Positions 22,095 through 33,610 of a DNA stretch of 64,000 nucleotides are shown piece after piece (position 1 is the stretch's first letter; each line of letters begins with the position of its first letter). The stretch comes from Rhizophagus irregularis (taxonomy: Eukaryota > Glomeromycota > Glomeromycetes > Glomerales > Glomeraceae), in assembly GCF_026210795.1 (NCBI RefSeq), contig NC_089447.1:1924501-1988500 (forward strand), read 5' to 3'. The position numbers and the translations under genes were made by a program. The notes beneath the pieces are model-generated. The model saw only the letters and a program-made list of their open reading frames with translations, did not search any database and was not told the origin of the DNA.

Positions 22095-23330
22095 AATGTT
22101 TCTTGGCAAATTTTGCTTAAGCATGCAATCTGAAATAGATGATTCCAGCAAGATCGATTCATCAAAACAACATATTATCGAGCTTTAGGCCAAGAACAAT
22201 AAAATTAAGGCTGAAAATGTTGCCAGAATTGTGAAATTGGAAGATAAGCAATTGCAAAATGAATTAATAAAAAATTTATTATCTGTACCATGAAAACTGT
22301 GATCCTGTATTAATGCTGGCTGGCAAAAATGATCAGCGTGAGCAATTGTTCATGTGCATGTGATTTTTCCCGACCTGAAGTCAGCAAAATTTATTAGTAA
22401 AATAAAAGCTTTCAATGCTATGGCTTTGGCAGTGTTGGGAAAATTTGCTCAGATACTCAACTTTTTGTGGATCTATTCTGGCCAGGAAAAATATATTTTC
22501 AGATATTTTTTCCAATATTGTCTTGAGTTTATTTCTTACATGCAAACTTTTTTTTGTGCAAAATTCAATGTTTCATTCTAACTATAAACATATAACTGAC
22601 AGACTTTCAGATAGTCTGGTCAAAAGAGAATATCAAAGTCTTCTGAATCACTTTAAAAATCCTGTTCCATTAAAAATGATTTCTGGGAAATCTAATCAAA
22701 TTGAGTCATATCTAATAAATTAGAAGTTTATGAGAATTCGTTAAATAGGAAACACAAATATATGGTTCAGGAAAAAATATTGTACCCTCAAAGCTGGCTA
22801 GAATGTAATATATTTTCAGTATTATCAGCTATATATTATATTGCAGATAATAGGACTCAAACTATTAATATTATTTAGCCAAAGATGCTAAAGTATAATC
22901 ATAAAAAAGAGAATAATCATTAAGTTGTAAATGAGCTTAAAGTATTGACCTAACACTTGTTTGATTATAATAGATGAACCTTTGAGAAATTTATAATAAA
23001 TATAAAAAAGAAATATAAAGAGCAGATTAATACAAATAAGAAATTATGAAGCAAAATTTAGGACCTGAAGTTGCAGGTGTAGGAGGTGAGAAAAAGGCTG
23101 GCATCTATGAAATCAGATTCTATTATTCATTCAATATTAATTAACAAAACTAAAGAATTTTGGCAGAATGTGTATAAAACTAAAGAGTTTTGGCAAAATA
23201 ATGTATATAAAATTACCAAAACTAGTTTCACAAAATTATCAAGAAATGCCAAAAATTGCAAACCTTATCAAAATCACAAAACTGCTGTAACAGGATCCAG
23301 AAATATATATATAGGGGTCAGGTAATGAAA
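22095..23330 (+). other. decayed coding remnants including a coiled coil
   Basis: At about 22120-22270 one frame reads SEIDDSSKIDSSKQHIIEL and KIKAENVARIVKLEDKQLQNEL, a coiled-coil register, interrupted by stops. At 23086-23325 a basic frame contains KTKEFWQNVYKTKEFWQN, a short duplicated motif. Neither is a complete gene. Confidence 0.35.
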
Positions 23331-24074
23331 AATTTTTATTACTATGAGCTATACGCATTTTTTCAGAACCAGAATTATGATAATATTAGCTAATAGGAAA
23401 TAAAATTCTGATCAGCATTATCAAAAATAATCTAAAAAAGAAAAAATTTTCATAATTTTTTTAGTTCAAAATACATAAACTCAAACCTGATCTTTTTATA
23501 TATATTTCTAGATTTTGTTGTAACTTGCCAAACCTGTTTTGACGTTTCAGCAATACTTTCTATATGATTTAATTAGAGTTTTAGCATTTAAACAACTTAT
23601 AAAAATAAAGATAATATGATTTTTTATATGTAAATATTTAAAATTACTTTTTTCTTTATTTTAATTTTATAATATTTAAAAGTTTATTTTTTATTTCCTA
23701 ATTAAACTAATAAAATATATAATTAATAATATAATAATAAAATTAAAATTTAATATTTGTATCTTTTATGTGAGGACTTATTTCTATTTCTTCTTTTATC
23801 TTTATTTCTATTTTATTTTCTATCTCTATTTCTGCCTTGTCTTCTATTTTTACTTTTATCTCTACTTTTTAATTGAGACCTAGATTGTAACTTTCTTTTT
23901 TCCTTTTACAATCTATATTCATATTGACATCAATCATGCACAGCATATTGCTATCGATACTGCCATCAATACTTTTATTTAAACAGATCTAAAATCCAAT
24001 AAAAATATTAATAAATTGAATGAATTGCCTAAATAAAATTAATTTAAAATAATAATTAATAATAATTACCAGTT
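23331..24074. other. AT-rich spacer; Ser/Arg-like or Glu/Lys-rich repeat on minus strand
   Basis: Between about 23770 and 23890 the sequence repeats TTCTATTTCTxTTTTTATCT. On the minus strand it can read as a charged repeat (KVEIKVKIEDKAEIEIENK in one frame, RSRDKSKNRRQGRNRDRK in another). It could be a downstream exon of the pseudogene at 24075-24430. Otherwise no gene is seen. Confidence 0.35.
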
Positions 24075-24430
24075 TGTAATCAAAATTCATTATTTATATC
24101 AGTGAAATATACTCTATCAAAACTATTAGGACTTGCAATAAGAATGTCATTATCATTATTATTTATTATCTTATTAAGATTTTCATAATTTCTTTTAAGC
24201 GCATTTCATTTTGTAGTGTATTATTACCAAGGTGTTGCTATAAATTCAGTTGCAGCAAATATTCTATTTGATATTATTATTTAAGTATTTGCATGGTAAC
24301 AGTTTGCAATTCTTTTGAATGGCTTATGCAAATTTTTTCGTTCTATAATTAATTGCTTAACAGTGTTAATCATCTATTGGAATACTAGTGGTAATGATAG
24401 ATTATAAGATACTAAAGCTACCATTTTTTA
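24075..24430 (-). pseudogene. unidentified protein remnant
   Basis: A single minus-strand frame gives a protein-like string: MVALVSYNLSLPLVFQ, MINTVKQLIIERKNLHKPFK, RIANCYHANT, IIISNRIFAATEFIATPW, NALKRNYENLNKIINNN, ILIASPNSFDRVYFTDINNE. Stop codons separate these pieces, while composition and register stay coding-like throughout. I do not recognise the family. All the interrupting codons could be Gln or Arg codons changed by a C-to-T transition. Confidence 0.45.
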
Positions 24431-24434
24431 TTTA

Positions 24435-25772
24435 TATAATTTTTTTATAACTTGAAAATTAAATACAATTTGAAAATTAAAATACAATTTGATTTTGAAT
24501 TGCAAAAAAAAATCCTATATACTTCAAATTTTATTATATTTATACTAATTTTGAAATTCATTATAATGTTTAATATATGAACTGATGAACATAATAACAT
24601 TTTACATAATTAAAGTATTTGTAATAAAATAAATACAGTTTTTATTTTAATGTAATAAATTTAATTAATGCAATTCTTAATTTTTTTTTGTAACGCAATT
24701 CTTAAAATTTAGTTCTTAATTTTTTTTTTGTTTTGATATAATAAATTTAATTAACGCAGTTCTTAAAATTTATTGATCTTTTGGACTCGAGTTAGGATGA
24801 GTCAACTTGAGTAAAACAAGTCAAGAATTTTTTTAACTCAAAGAGTACTCAAGTTAACTCGAATTAATTTGAGTTAAAGTTAAAATGCAGGCCAAAAAAC
24901 TTATCCATAATTTTATCCAGACCGTTATAGTCATAGTGCCAGCAGGAATTACAAATAGGGTTCAGCTAATACTATCAACCACATAATTCTGGTTGACTTG
25001 AATCAAGAAATTTCTAACTCAAATGCAAGTTCAACTCGAATCAACTCAAGTTACATAAGTACAAGTCCAAGCTTTAATCTAATGTAATAAATTTAATTAA
25101 CAAAGTCCTTAAAATTTATTGATTCTAATATAATTATTTATCCTTATTCTTTAATTAAATTGCATTATTTTAAAATATAATATGCTTATCCTTATTCTTT
25201 ACACAGGTTGAAAAATGACAAATCAGTTTCCAATTAGGTACCAATAGTCTTACTTATTTTGCCCTGATCATGTTCCAGTTAGAAAATATTAAGTTATATT
25301 TATAAGTGCCGATTGTAATTATGTGGTAGTGGCAATCAGCATGTAATATGTATTGATCGGGAATTTACAATCAGAAATAAACTGGCTTAAATCAGATTAT
25401 AATAAAACTAGAATATTAAGCAATCAAGTATAGCTGATTGTTATGTAATGTAAAATTAGTATTACAATCGGGCAGAATGATTTATTAATAAATGAAACTG
25501 AATAATGACTGATTGCTATCAATGAATTTAATTTTAATTAATAAATTATTAGATTTATTTGTATCATTATATGCTATTTTATATTAATACATCAAATATT
25601 AACTATCTAAACATTATTATTAAATTATAAAGCTATTTAGGATAATTATATTCGCAAAATTAAAAAAATATATATATTATATATATGTATAATACATACT
25701 ATTCAACAGATCATATTTATTTCTGATTTGAATGGTCTTCAGTTGGAAGAACATCAGACTTGCATGCCCTCT
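24435..25772. other. spacer with direct repeats and a diverged inverted-repeat element
   Basis: The word TAATAAATTTAATTAAC followed by TTCTTAAAATTTATTGAT recurs near 24735-24775 and 25083-25128, with a partial copy near 24650. Between them, about 24778-25072, lies a diverged element rich in ACTCGAGTT, AACTCGAAT and ACTCAAGTT, with approximate inverted ends TTGGACTCGAG and CAAGTCCAAGC. It is probably an old hAT-type MITE. No coding sequence is seen. Confidence 0.4.
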
Positions 25773-28201
25773 CAGGGACGATGATTTTATGCGGTAATAA
25801 ATCATGAATTATGTATGCAACAAAAGCCAAATATGCATTTTAAGGAATGCGTATTTTTTACAATTATGCATAAATTATGCGCCAAAATTTGTAATTATGT
25901 AAAATTATGCGCAGTTTTATTATAGTAAAAACTGAAAATAAATCGTGTAAATTAAGTTATTATAAATAAAAATATTAGTAAATTGAATTAAAATTTCATT
26001 TATTTTATTTAAAAGTGATATTGCATAAATCTAAATTCCCGTTCCCTAAGTCTTAATTCCTAAATTTTAACACCATTAAAATATATCATATTTAATCTTT
26101 TAAGAGAATCTTGAGACAAGTTTTGACGATCACTGTCTAATAGAGAATTATACATGTAAAGAAAAGCTTCGTTCAACGATACTAACTTGAAATCGGCAAC
26201 CAGATGTAATCCATTGCGATATTAGAAAGGATTGGCAGTTGTGTTGCCTTATCTACCCAATATTGATCCAATTCCATTTCGCCCAAAAGTTCATTGTCTA
26301 ATCCACAATAAATTCCCCATTCTCGTATTAATTCATCTGATGGATTATCAAATTCTTTAATTTTGTTATATTGCCGAATATTTTTTCGTAAAACATCTCC
26401 AGAATGAATAAATTTGGGGTCGAAATACTTGGCATGCATGGAAAAGTGGCCGAGCTGGGTGATTAGGAATGTGTGCAGCAAACTTGGCATAAGCTGCCTC
26501 AAATGCCGCTCGAAAAATGGAATAAAATTCATGTGTATTAAATCGAGACTATTAATCAAGTTTTCTAAAGAAAAGACCAAAATCATCTGAATTCCTATAT
26601 GTTTCAATATATGCAGTAAGCTGTTGAAGGCGTAATTCTACAAAAGGAAAAACTGGTTTTTTTAATTGTTGGAAAAAATCAAGATCCCGAACAAATTCTT
26701 TAGCATAGGAAGTAATGAAATTAAGGTAGATTGTGATTATTCCTAATTCTTGTTCATTTTCCAGCGAATTAATAGCAGCCAAAGTGTTGTGTTTTTTATC
26801 ATTATTGAATTCTTCTTTAAAAAAAGAGGGCCAATAGACTATGATCCTTTGCATATGAAACCATCCGAAACCAAGAGTTCCATCGTGTTTTGTTATACAA
26901 AGGAATTTTGCATGGGAGAAAATTCCATGCATTTTCAAATAAGCCAAATATCTACCTCTTCGGGCAGGAGAATTAACGAAAACCTCTTTAATTTTATCCA
27001 AAAAAGACTTTAAAATATTAAACTGAGGTAATGTTCTCCACATATCCCTTTAATTTTTAATATATAGTAGAGGAAAACCAATTTGTTTTTATTAATTAAA
27101 ACTTTTTCATATTAGATTATATAAATACTTGGAACATGAAAATTAAAATACAAAATAATTGAAAAAAGAAAAAAAAATACAAAAATATTAAATGCTATGC
27201 CGTGAAATTTGCCCCCTCTTTATAAATAGAAATAAATTATACATACCCGATAAGATTTATAATATGTGCGCAAGCATGGCATCGTTAATTGAGGCGTTAG
27301 TGGAGATAGGGAACACTATGGCATTTTTTCATGTATGCTCTGATCCAGTAAGAAATAGGCGAGGCAAGTTGAAGGATATATTAAAATGAGCAAGAATAGT
27401 AGTGAGAACTTGCCCCATTGTGGTATTATTCACACGTTCAAGAAAGTCAACCGAAACTAGTTTTGTTTCATTGCGATAACAAAAAATGGTGTTGACAACA
27501 CTTCGAGCACAGTCATCAGTGGTTTCATCCATAATTATAGCCACTGGTTTTGAATCAAAAAGTAGTTTAAGTGACTGAAAGTGTTTGTCAAAAACGTTAG
27601 GCAAATAATTTTGTCTAAGGGTAGGAGAACTTGAGGAATAGACCTTCCCCCCGTTTTTAATGTATTTTTTAAAAAATGAAAGTAAAGAATTGACCTTTTC
27701 AAGAGGAATGTCTGCTGTTGCAAATGCCTCTATAAGGTCTTCAATAAGTTGCTTTTTTGCTTCAGCAGCTGCCTGAGTAGATGAAAGAGTAAGTTGTGTA
27801 TTATTTTGGGTTTTTTCTTGACTTTTTACGTTAGAAATGTGTTTCTGGCTTTTACAATGATTATCTACAGTAGATTTACGCTTCCAATCTACAGAAATGT
27901 TGCAATAATTGCAAAAAAGAATGCTGTCATCAACTCGGAAAATATCTTTATATTCATTACATCTGGTATGAACTGATACAGTTTTTGGTTTTTTTGACAT
28001 TGCGAAAGAAAAAAAAGATCGAATTATCGAAATGATAATCCGTAGTAAATTTTATACTGCAGATAACTGCGGATTATGCATTCTGATATGTGATAAATTA
28101 AATTATGTGATTTTATGACGCGATCAACTTAAATTATGCATTTATTGCATAATTATGCGTTTAATGTGATATTATGTGATAGCATAAAATCATCGTCCCT
28201 G
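25773..28201 (-). mobile_element. hAT transposon, end to end, 2,429 bp
   Basis: Both ends are exactly CAGGGACGATGATTTTATGC (20-bp perfect TIR, with canonical hAT CAGGG start). A perfect 8-bp TSD TGCCCTCT lies at 25765-25772 and 28202-28209. It encodes one hAT transposase on the minus strand. Short ATGCATAATTATGC-like words repeat near both ends. The perfect TIRs and TSD suggest insertion later than most neighbours, although the gene is broken. Confidence 0.93.
26060..28000 (-). pseudogene. hAT transposase with BED-like zinc finger (CGGBP1-like type), broken
   Basis: The minus-strand start at 28000 gives MSKKPKTVSVHTRCNEYKDI, then a zinc finger CNYCNISVDWKRKSTVDNHC ending KSQKH near residues 30-55. 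RNase H-like core: KPVAIIMDETTDDCARSVVN, then NTIFCYRNETKLVSVDFLERV, then MLAHIINLIG near 27270, SPARRGRYLAYLKMHGI near 26950 and YWPSFFKEEFN near 26830. The C-terminal hAT dimerisation region reads SNIAMDYIWLPISS, then VERSFSLYNSLLDSDRQNL and SLKRLNMIYFN near 26080. Full length would be about 647 residues. The frame is lost near 27330-27010 and again near 26560, and the region between MLAHIINLIG and the next block is disturbed. Similar proteins in Rhizophagus are often named CGG triplet repeat-binding protein-like (recollection). Confidence 0.85.
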
Positions 28202-28223
28202 TGCCCTCTCAACTTGAGAGTTG

Positions 28224-28428
28224 TGAAGTCTGGTGGGGATGATGAGTGGAGTACGATCCTCTATGTGACAGTTTACTCAAGTGATAAATAACACGACGGG
28301 CCAAATACGTGATTCAGAGTGGGCTGAGATACTATTTATCACCTGAGTACGCTTCACATCTATTATGTTATACACTGCCAAATGTCACTGTACACCACTT
28401 AACACCTCCACCAGACTTCACAACTATT
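28224..28428. mobile_element. ~205-bp hairpin-type MITE
   Basis: The ends AGTTGTGAAGTCTGGTGG (left) and CCACCAGACTTCACAACT (right) are exact complements. Further inside, TTTACTCAAGTGATAAATA pairs with the complement of TATTTATCACCTGAGTACG, so most of the element can fold on itself. No clear TSD. The hAT transposon landed just to the left of it. Confidence 0.75.
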
Positions 28429-28689
28429 CGTCTTACCTTCTCAACTTTGACCTTCAGATATCCTTGATAATTTCCAATTGTCCATTTTGGTGCATGAAAT
28501 GGTGCAGTTTGCTCCTCTTCATAAAAATTATCATCATAAATACAGACTCATTTTTTTAGAACCTTAGAAGTTTCTGTAAATAATCGATCAATAAAGCTTC
28601 TTAAAAATAGTTGAAGCTAATATGATATATAATATTAGTATATGATGCTAACTAATGTCAAATATTAATTATTTAATAATCTTACAGTT
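28429..28689. other. spacer
   Basis: AT-rich sequence with no supported gene. It may contain 3' sequence of the minus-strand hypothetical gene that follows. Confidence 0.3.
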
Positions 28690-29644
28690 GATGAACGCCA
28701 ATTTAGTTTTTTAACAGCAATCTTGTGTTTTCTATCAGGATCTTCAGTATCTGTCTTAGAAATCTCCAGTGAATAAAATGCAGAATTTTTTTTAATTTAC
28801 CAAAGTTCATATTCTTTAAACTTTCTAATCAAAGAATCATTTACTGCTTATAAATTATTTATCATTCTGGCTCTTGTCAACTATTTCTATAATCAATGAT
28901 GAAAAGAACACTTAATTATTGACTAAATAAATTAAGTTAATATCTGATGATTTGATATTTATATCATTTCTGCGACTATTCAAATGCTTCCATCATGCTT
29001 GTTTATCTTGAAAAGACATTATTCGTGATTTATTCAGATGTTCTTCGTGTTGATATTTGTGTTGAGTATGTATCAAATCATATACAATAGTTTTTATGAC
29101 TGAGAATGTATTAAAATCTAAAGCTGACATCACTATTAGAACGATCATACCAGTTACAAGATCACGTTATTTATTTATCAAATGTACTGTTCAGGTCTAG
29201 CTAACCTTTGGTTGAAATTCTTTTAATTATCCAAAATACTTCTCTCTAAATGTATTATTAATAATATATTATTGTATCAATGAAATTTATAAATTAAAAA
29301 TTCAGATAAAATTCACTTACTCTCAAAGCTTCCTTAAAGCTTTTAGGCATGTCTTTAACATTAAAATATTTTTGTGTCCTCTTATGTGATTGTTGATGAG
29401 TAGAAGTTCTTTGTCGAGATTTGGACTTTTGTTCAGGTTTTAAAGAACTTCGATCAGATTTGGAAAATCTTTGCTTAAATTTAGAAGGTCTTCGATCAGA
29501 TTTAGAAAATCTTTGATCAGATTTGGAAAGTCTTCGTTCAGAACCAGAAGAACTTTGATCAGAGTCAGAAAATTCTTTTTGTTCAGAGTTTTGCTTGAAG
29601 TTGAAAGATTCTTGGTCAGATTCACCACTACCAGAACTATTCAA
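28690..29644 (-). CDS. hypothetical Ser/Lys/Arg-rich spliced gene (lineage-specific)
   Basis: First exon 29644-29321 (108 codons) begins MNSSGSGESDQESFNFKQNS and continues with degenerate repeats of the type SDRRxSKxxQRFSKSDQ, then KYFNVKDMPKSFKEALR. It ends at a GTAAGT donor. Further minus-strand pieces look coding: about 29190-28960 (LVTGMIVLIVMSALDFNTFS, VYDLIHTQHKYQHEEHLNKS, RIMSFQDKQAWWKHLNSR) and about 28790-28690 (SLEISKTDTEDPDRKHKIAV, KKLNWRSST, followed by GTAAG). Acceptor sites for the inner exons are not clear, so the gene may be partly decayed. No known domain. Repeats, charge and multi-exon layout recall families expanded in Rhizophagus. Confidence 0.4.
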
Positions 29645-30084
29645 TCTGTATTGGTATTACTTTTTGCATTCCTTTTGGCTCATTTTTTCACTACCTATAT
29701 TGCTTTATATATACATATATATATATTTATTTATTTATATAATATTTTATATAAAATAAAATCTAACTTGCTTTAAAAATCATTATTATTATACAAACAA
29801 AATTTTGATTTATTAAATAATTACCAATTGGTTATACAAATTCAAATATATGACTTATCAGAAAATTATATAGTAAGTCTATACAAAATTAAATCTCAGT
29901 ATTATATATAATGTTTAGGATTTTAGATCAATGATCAGGACTTAATGATTGGAAATTTTATCTTTATCAATTGAAAATAATTTTTTTATCTTTAATAGAA
30001 TGATAAAGTGTTGACAATAAATTAATTTTGTATATTTATTAATTTTTCATTAGAAGAAAGAAAGTTATAGTAAAATAAGGCATA

Positions 30085-30330
30085 ATTTCTGAATCTGAAT
30101 GTTGAAACTAAAGTTGGAGATCTTGAAGTTGAAGATTTTGAAATTTCTAAAAATATTGAAAATATTGAAGAAGATAATACTAATATATATATTAATTTAG
30201 AATATTGAAAATGGAAATTAAATGAATTGGAAGAAAGGTTAATAAAAGAAAAAATAACATGAATAGAGGAGAAAAAGGCATTAAAAGAAAATTTAAATAA
30301 TAATTCAGAAGGTGATCTTTTAAGTGAATA
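30085..30330 (+). pseudogene. coiled-coil protein remnant, truncated by a MITE
   Basis: One plus-strand frame reads NLNVETKVGDLEVEDFEISK, NIENIEEDNTNIYINLEY, KWKLNELEERLIKEKIT and IEEKKALKENLNNNSEGDLL: a Glu/Lys/Leu coiled coil with two in-frame TGA codons. The 3' end runs straight into the MITE at 30331. Not recognised. Confidence 0.4.
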
Positions 30331-30480
30331 TAGAGCTCCTAATGAGTCGAGTTGAGTCGAGTCACGAGTCAAAAACCTTAATTTTAAAGTACTTTTTATT
30401 AAGTTAGAATATAATTAAACAAAAATTTACAATTATGCGAGTCAAAAATACGAGTTTATATGAGTCATTTTGGAGCTCTA
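30331..30480. mobile_element. 150-bp hAT-type MITE
   Basis: The ends are TAGAGCTCC and GGAGCTCTA. A perfect TSD AGTGAATA lies at 30323-30330 and 30481-30488. The start TAGAG fits the hAT rule. The interior has GAGTCGAGTTGAGTCGAGTC near the left end. Confidence 0.9.
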
Positions 30481-30494
30481 AGTGAATATATGCA

Positions 30495-30672
30495 CAGTCT
30501 ACCCTTGATATAGTGAAGGAACTGTTCTACACCTTAAATTTATTATAGCAAATTAACGAAGAATTTGAAGAATTTGATTGGACTTTGTTATAGCGAGAAA
30601 AATTGATATATTTTATTGGCTACGAGTCACATGATTCATTATATCAAAATTTGCTATAGGAAGGGTAAACTG
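30495..30672. mobile_element. ~178-bp Tc1/pogo-like MITE
   Basis: The ends CAGTCTACCCTTGATATAG and the complement of the right end, CAGTTTACCCTTCCTATAG, match at 16 of 19 positions. TA follows on the right (30673-30674); the left flank reads CA, a one-base departure from TA. It lies 6 bp beyond the TSD of the preceding MITE. Confidence 0.75.
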
Positions 30673-31327
30673 TATCTAATAATAGATAAAAGAGCAAAAT
30701 AGGAGTTTAAAAGTTTATTTAGTTCGTCTTTAAATGTTTCTGATTACTTAAATAAAATGTTAAATATGTAAATTTCTAAAGTATTAATAAAACTTTATTT
30801 TTTGTATAATAAATATTATTAGATAAAAATATTTTACGTAATTAAGGTGCTTTCAAACTTCCAATAAAAATCTATTGAAATTGGAATAGACATTAGAATT
30901 GAAAGATAAAAGGTTCTAAAGTGCTTCTAGAGAATATTACTGCTAATAGGCATATTGGCATATATTATATTTATCTTATACATATATATATCAAAAGTAT
31001 ATCATAGAAAAAGTTTTGAAAATTTTTCAAGAACTTTACTTTTAATTAGGACAATTAGAATAACTAAAACGTAATATAAAAGAACAAGTTAAATTAAATA
31101 AAAAACTGAAGCTTTTTTCCTAAAAATTGGCATTATTTTATCAAAATTTTTAAACTCAGATTTGTTATAGATAAGTTTATAATTTTCAGAGTTTTTATTA
31201 AAATTTATTCTAGTTCCTGTTCAAGTTTCTAAAATAATTAGAATAGGAACTAGAACTGATTCTTTAAAACAAAATTTATTTTAAAAATACATGATTTTTT
31301 TTATATAACTTTATTTTTATTAGAATA

Positions 31328-31499
31328 CAGTCAAACCTTGATATAGCGAACTCTTGATATAGTGAATTTTTTAGACAACTATAATAAATTTCCCCTTGTT
31401 ATAATGAATTAACCAATCAAATCTCTTAAAATCTTCACTATAGTCCTATAGTGAAGTTGAGGTCTGGAATTTAAGGTTCGTTATAACAAGAGTTGACTG
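31328..31499. mobile_element. 172-bp Tc1/pogo-like MITE
   Basis: The ends CAGTCAAACCTTGATATAGC and the complement of the right end, CAGTCAACTCTTGTTATAAC, form the TIR. TA duplications lie at 31326-31327 and 31500-31501. It is related to the element at 30495-30672 (shared CAGTxxxxCCTTGATATAG). Confidence 0.88.
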
Positions 31500-31501
31500 T
31501 A

Positions 31502-32130
31502 CTAAAACATTTAAAATAGATAATATAGGAATATGTTAAAATAAAAAAAGAATACTTTTTTATATAACAAACTCTACTCTAAGAAGTAATTCAGTAAATT
31601 TTCTAATTTTTTTCTAGAGCAGAATTGCAAATGGTACATATAAAAATCTGTCTTATTTTACATTTTAGTTCTGCCTTATTTTGTGTCTTAATACAACTGA
31701 AAATATGCCAAAAATACCAATGTAAATATGTTCTAATATTTTAAATATTGAGATATGAATTGGTATACTTATACTGCCAACTAAAAGAAGGTAAATGGAA
31801 CACAAATGGTGTACTTCCTGATAATCAAAAAAACTGGTTATAATAATGCTTATTATATCTCTGATTCTCTAATTAACTGATCACTAAACCAAAGTTACTT
31901 GAAAGTTACTTCGAAAGCGATAAGAAAGATTTCTTCAACTGGTAAGGAATATAATTTATGCAATAAGGTGTAATAAAATTTTGTTTAATTTCAATCAGCA
32001 TTGTTTCATAATTCTAATCAGAATTTTAGCATAATATTTTAATATTCAAGCTGGCTTAAAACTGGTAAACTAATAGAACTTCTTTGACTTCTTATTAGTT
32101 TTATAACAATTTCAGAAGAGTTTTAGAAGA
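31502..32130. other. spacer
   Basis: AT-rich sequence. I see no gene, tandem repeat or complete element. Confidence 0.4.
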
Positions 32131-32138
32131 GTTTTAGG

Positions 32139-32707
32139 TAGAGATCTTGGGTGAAACCAAAATATTTAGTCATTTGACTAAACCGAAATAGTTTAGACAT
32201 TTAAAATTAAAAGACAAAATGCCAAAATTCAATATTCCATAGTATTTCCATAGATTTTTTATAGATTTCCATGGATTTTTAATTATAATAATTACTTATA
32301 AAAAAAAAATAATAATAAATTTATATTAAAATATAATATTTTTTAAAGGAATTTATAAAACTATTTTATGTATAATATAATTTAATATATTTTTATAATA
32401 AAATTATAATTTTATATAAATAAAATTTAAACTTAAAAAATATTACTATATAGTTTAGTCAATGATAAGGTTGCTTGCCAAAACCTCTCCAAAATCCTGC
32501 GATAAATTTCGGCAAGATTTTACTATATGTTTACTATAGTTTTGGCAGGATTTTTAATATGATTTAATATAGTTTCGCCATTTTCCGTATAGGTTTCGGC
32601 AGTTATTAAGAAGGTTTCGGCAAGCAACTTTAGTCAATAACGAAACTGAAACTAGCTGGTGACGAAACCAAAATTTTTGGCAAAAAAAGTTTAGCCAGGT
32701 ATCACTA
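32139..32707. mobile_element. hAT-type MITE (outer), 569 bp, hosting another MITE
   Basis: The left end TAGAGATCTTGG and the complement of the right end, TAGTGATACCTGG, are related. A 7-of-8 TSD lies at 32131-32138 (GTTTTAGG) and 32708-32715 (GTTTTAGA). The interior has AAACCAAAAT and TTTAGTCA words near both ends. A second MITE is inserted at 32466-32632. Confidence 0.65.
32466..32632. mobile_element. hAT-type MITE (nested), 167 bp
   Basis: The ends TAAGGTTGCTTGCCAAAACC and the complement of the right end, TAAAGTTGCTTGCCGAAACC, differ at two positions. The TSD GTCAATGA/GTCAATAA (32458-32465 and 32633-32640) matches at 7 of 8. Inserted in the outer MITE, hence younger than it. Confidence 0.85.
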
Positions 32708-33039
32708 GTTTTAGATATTAACAAGTTACTACTATAACATCAACTTGGATTATTTTCAAATTATATGTCCTAAAGATTAGCCAGAAATTATGTTATAATG
32801 CTGATTAAAATTAATTGCATATTTACATCAAATTACTGCACCACCTGTCATTCTTTTTTATAATATTTTGACATTTTAAAAGCAACCAAATAGATACATA
32901 TTCTTAACATAGAACTGGTAATCAAACTATCAAATTAGTATAGAGGCCAGCACTTTTATTATAAAACTAGACATTTAAAGAAAACTGAAAAACCAGTACT
33001 AGCAATATAGAATTTATTATGTAAACAGATTAAGAACAA

Positions 33040-33610
33040 GAAGAAAGCAGTCACTATTAGATTATAACATCATCATTAAATTAAAGCATTACCAGTCACC
33101 ATTAGATTATGAAATCACTATCATATTATACAGAAAAAGATTAAAATAATATTATAAATGCAAAGAAGCTACTCAAAGAATAAACTGAATAGATCATAAA
33201 GTTACAATCAGATCATGATATTAGGTTATAAAATTACCATCAGATTATGTAATTAGGTTATAAAACCATTATATTATAAAGTTATTGATAGGCTATAAAG
33301 TTACTATTATATTATGAAGTTACCATTATATTATGAAGTTGCTAACAGACTATGAAATTACTATTATATTATGAAATTACTGATAGACTATGAAGTCACA
33401 TGCAACTGGATTTATTATATAAAATGCTAAAATAATTTGGAATACCATAATTGAATTTGAAGTTTATTATGTAGAATGCTTAAATAATTTGAAGTTTATT
33501 ATATAGAATGCTAAAATAATTTGGAATGTCATAATTGAATTTGAGATTATATATAGAATGCTAAAATAATTTGGAATGTCATAATTGAATTTGGGATTTT
33601 AATTATAGTT
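33040..33610. repeat. two adjoining degenerate tandem repeats
   Basis: At 33040-33400 are units of about 20-25 bp of the type ATTATGAAGTTACTATTAT. At 33400-33610 are units of about 55-70 bp containing AGAATGCTAAAATAATTTGG and AATGTCATAATTGAATTTG. Noncoding. Confidence 0.75.

Noticed and set aside
29440-30372. Open frames on the strands opposite to the coding-like ones (for example 29471-29776 and 30022-30372)
   Set aside because: They are mirror readings of low-complexity coding-like sequence on the other strand and lack any domain or splice logic.
1-33600. LTR retrotransposons, Polintons or integrated virus
   Set aside because: I found no long terminal repeats, capsid, envelope or packaging-type proteins; the only retroelement sign is the LINE-type RNase H remnant.
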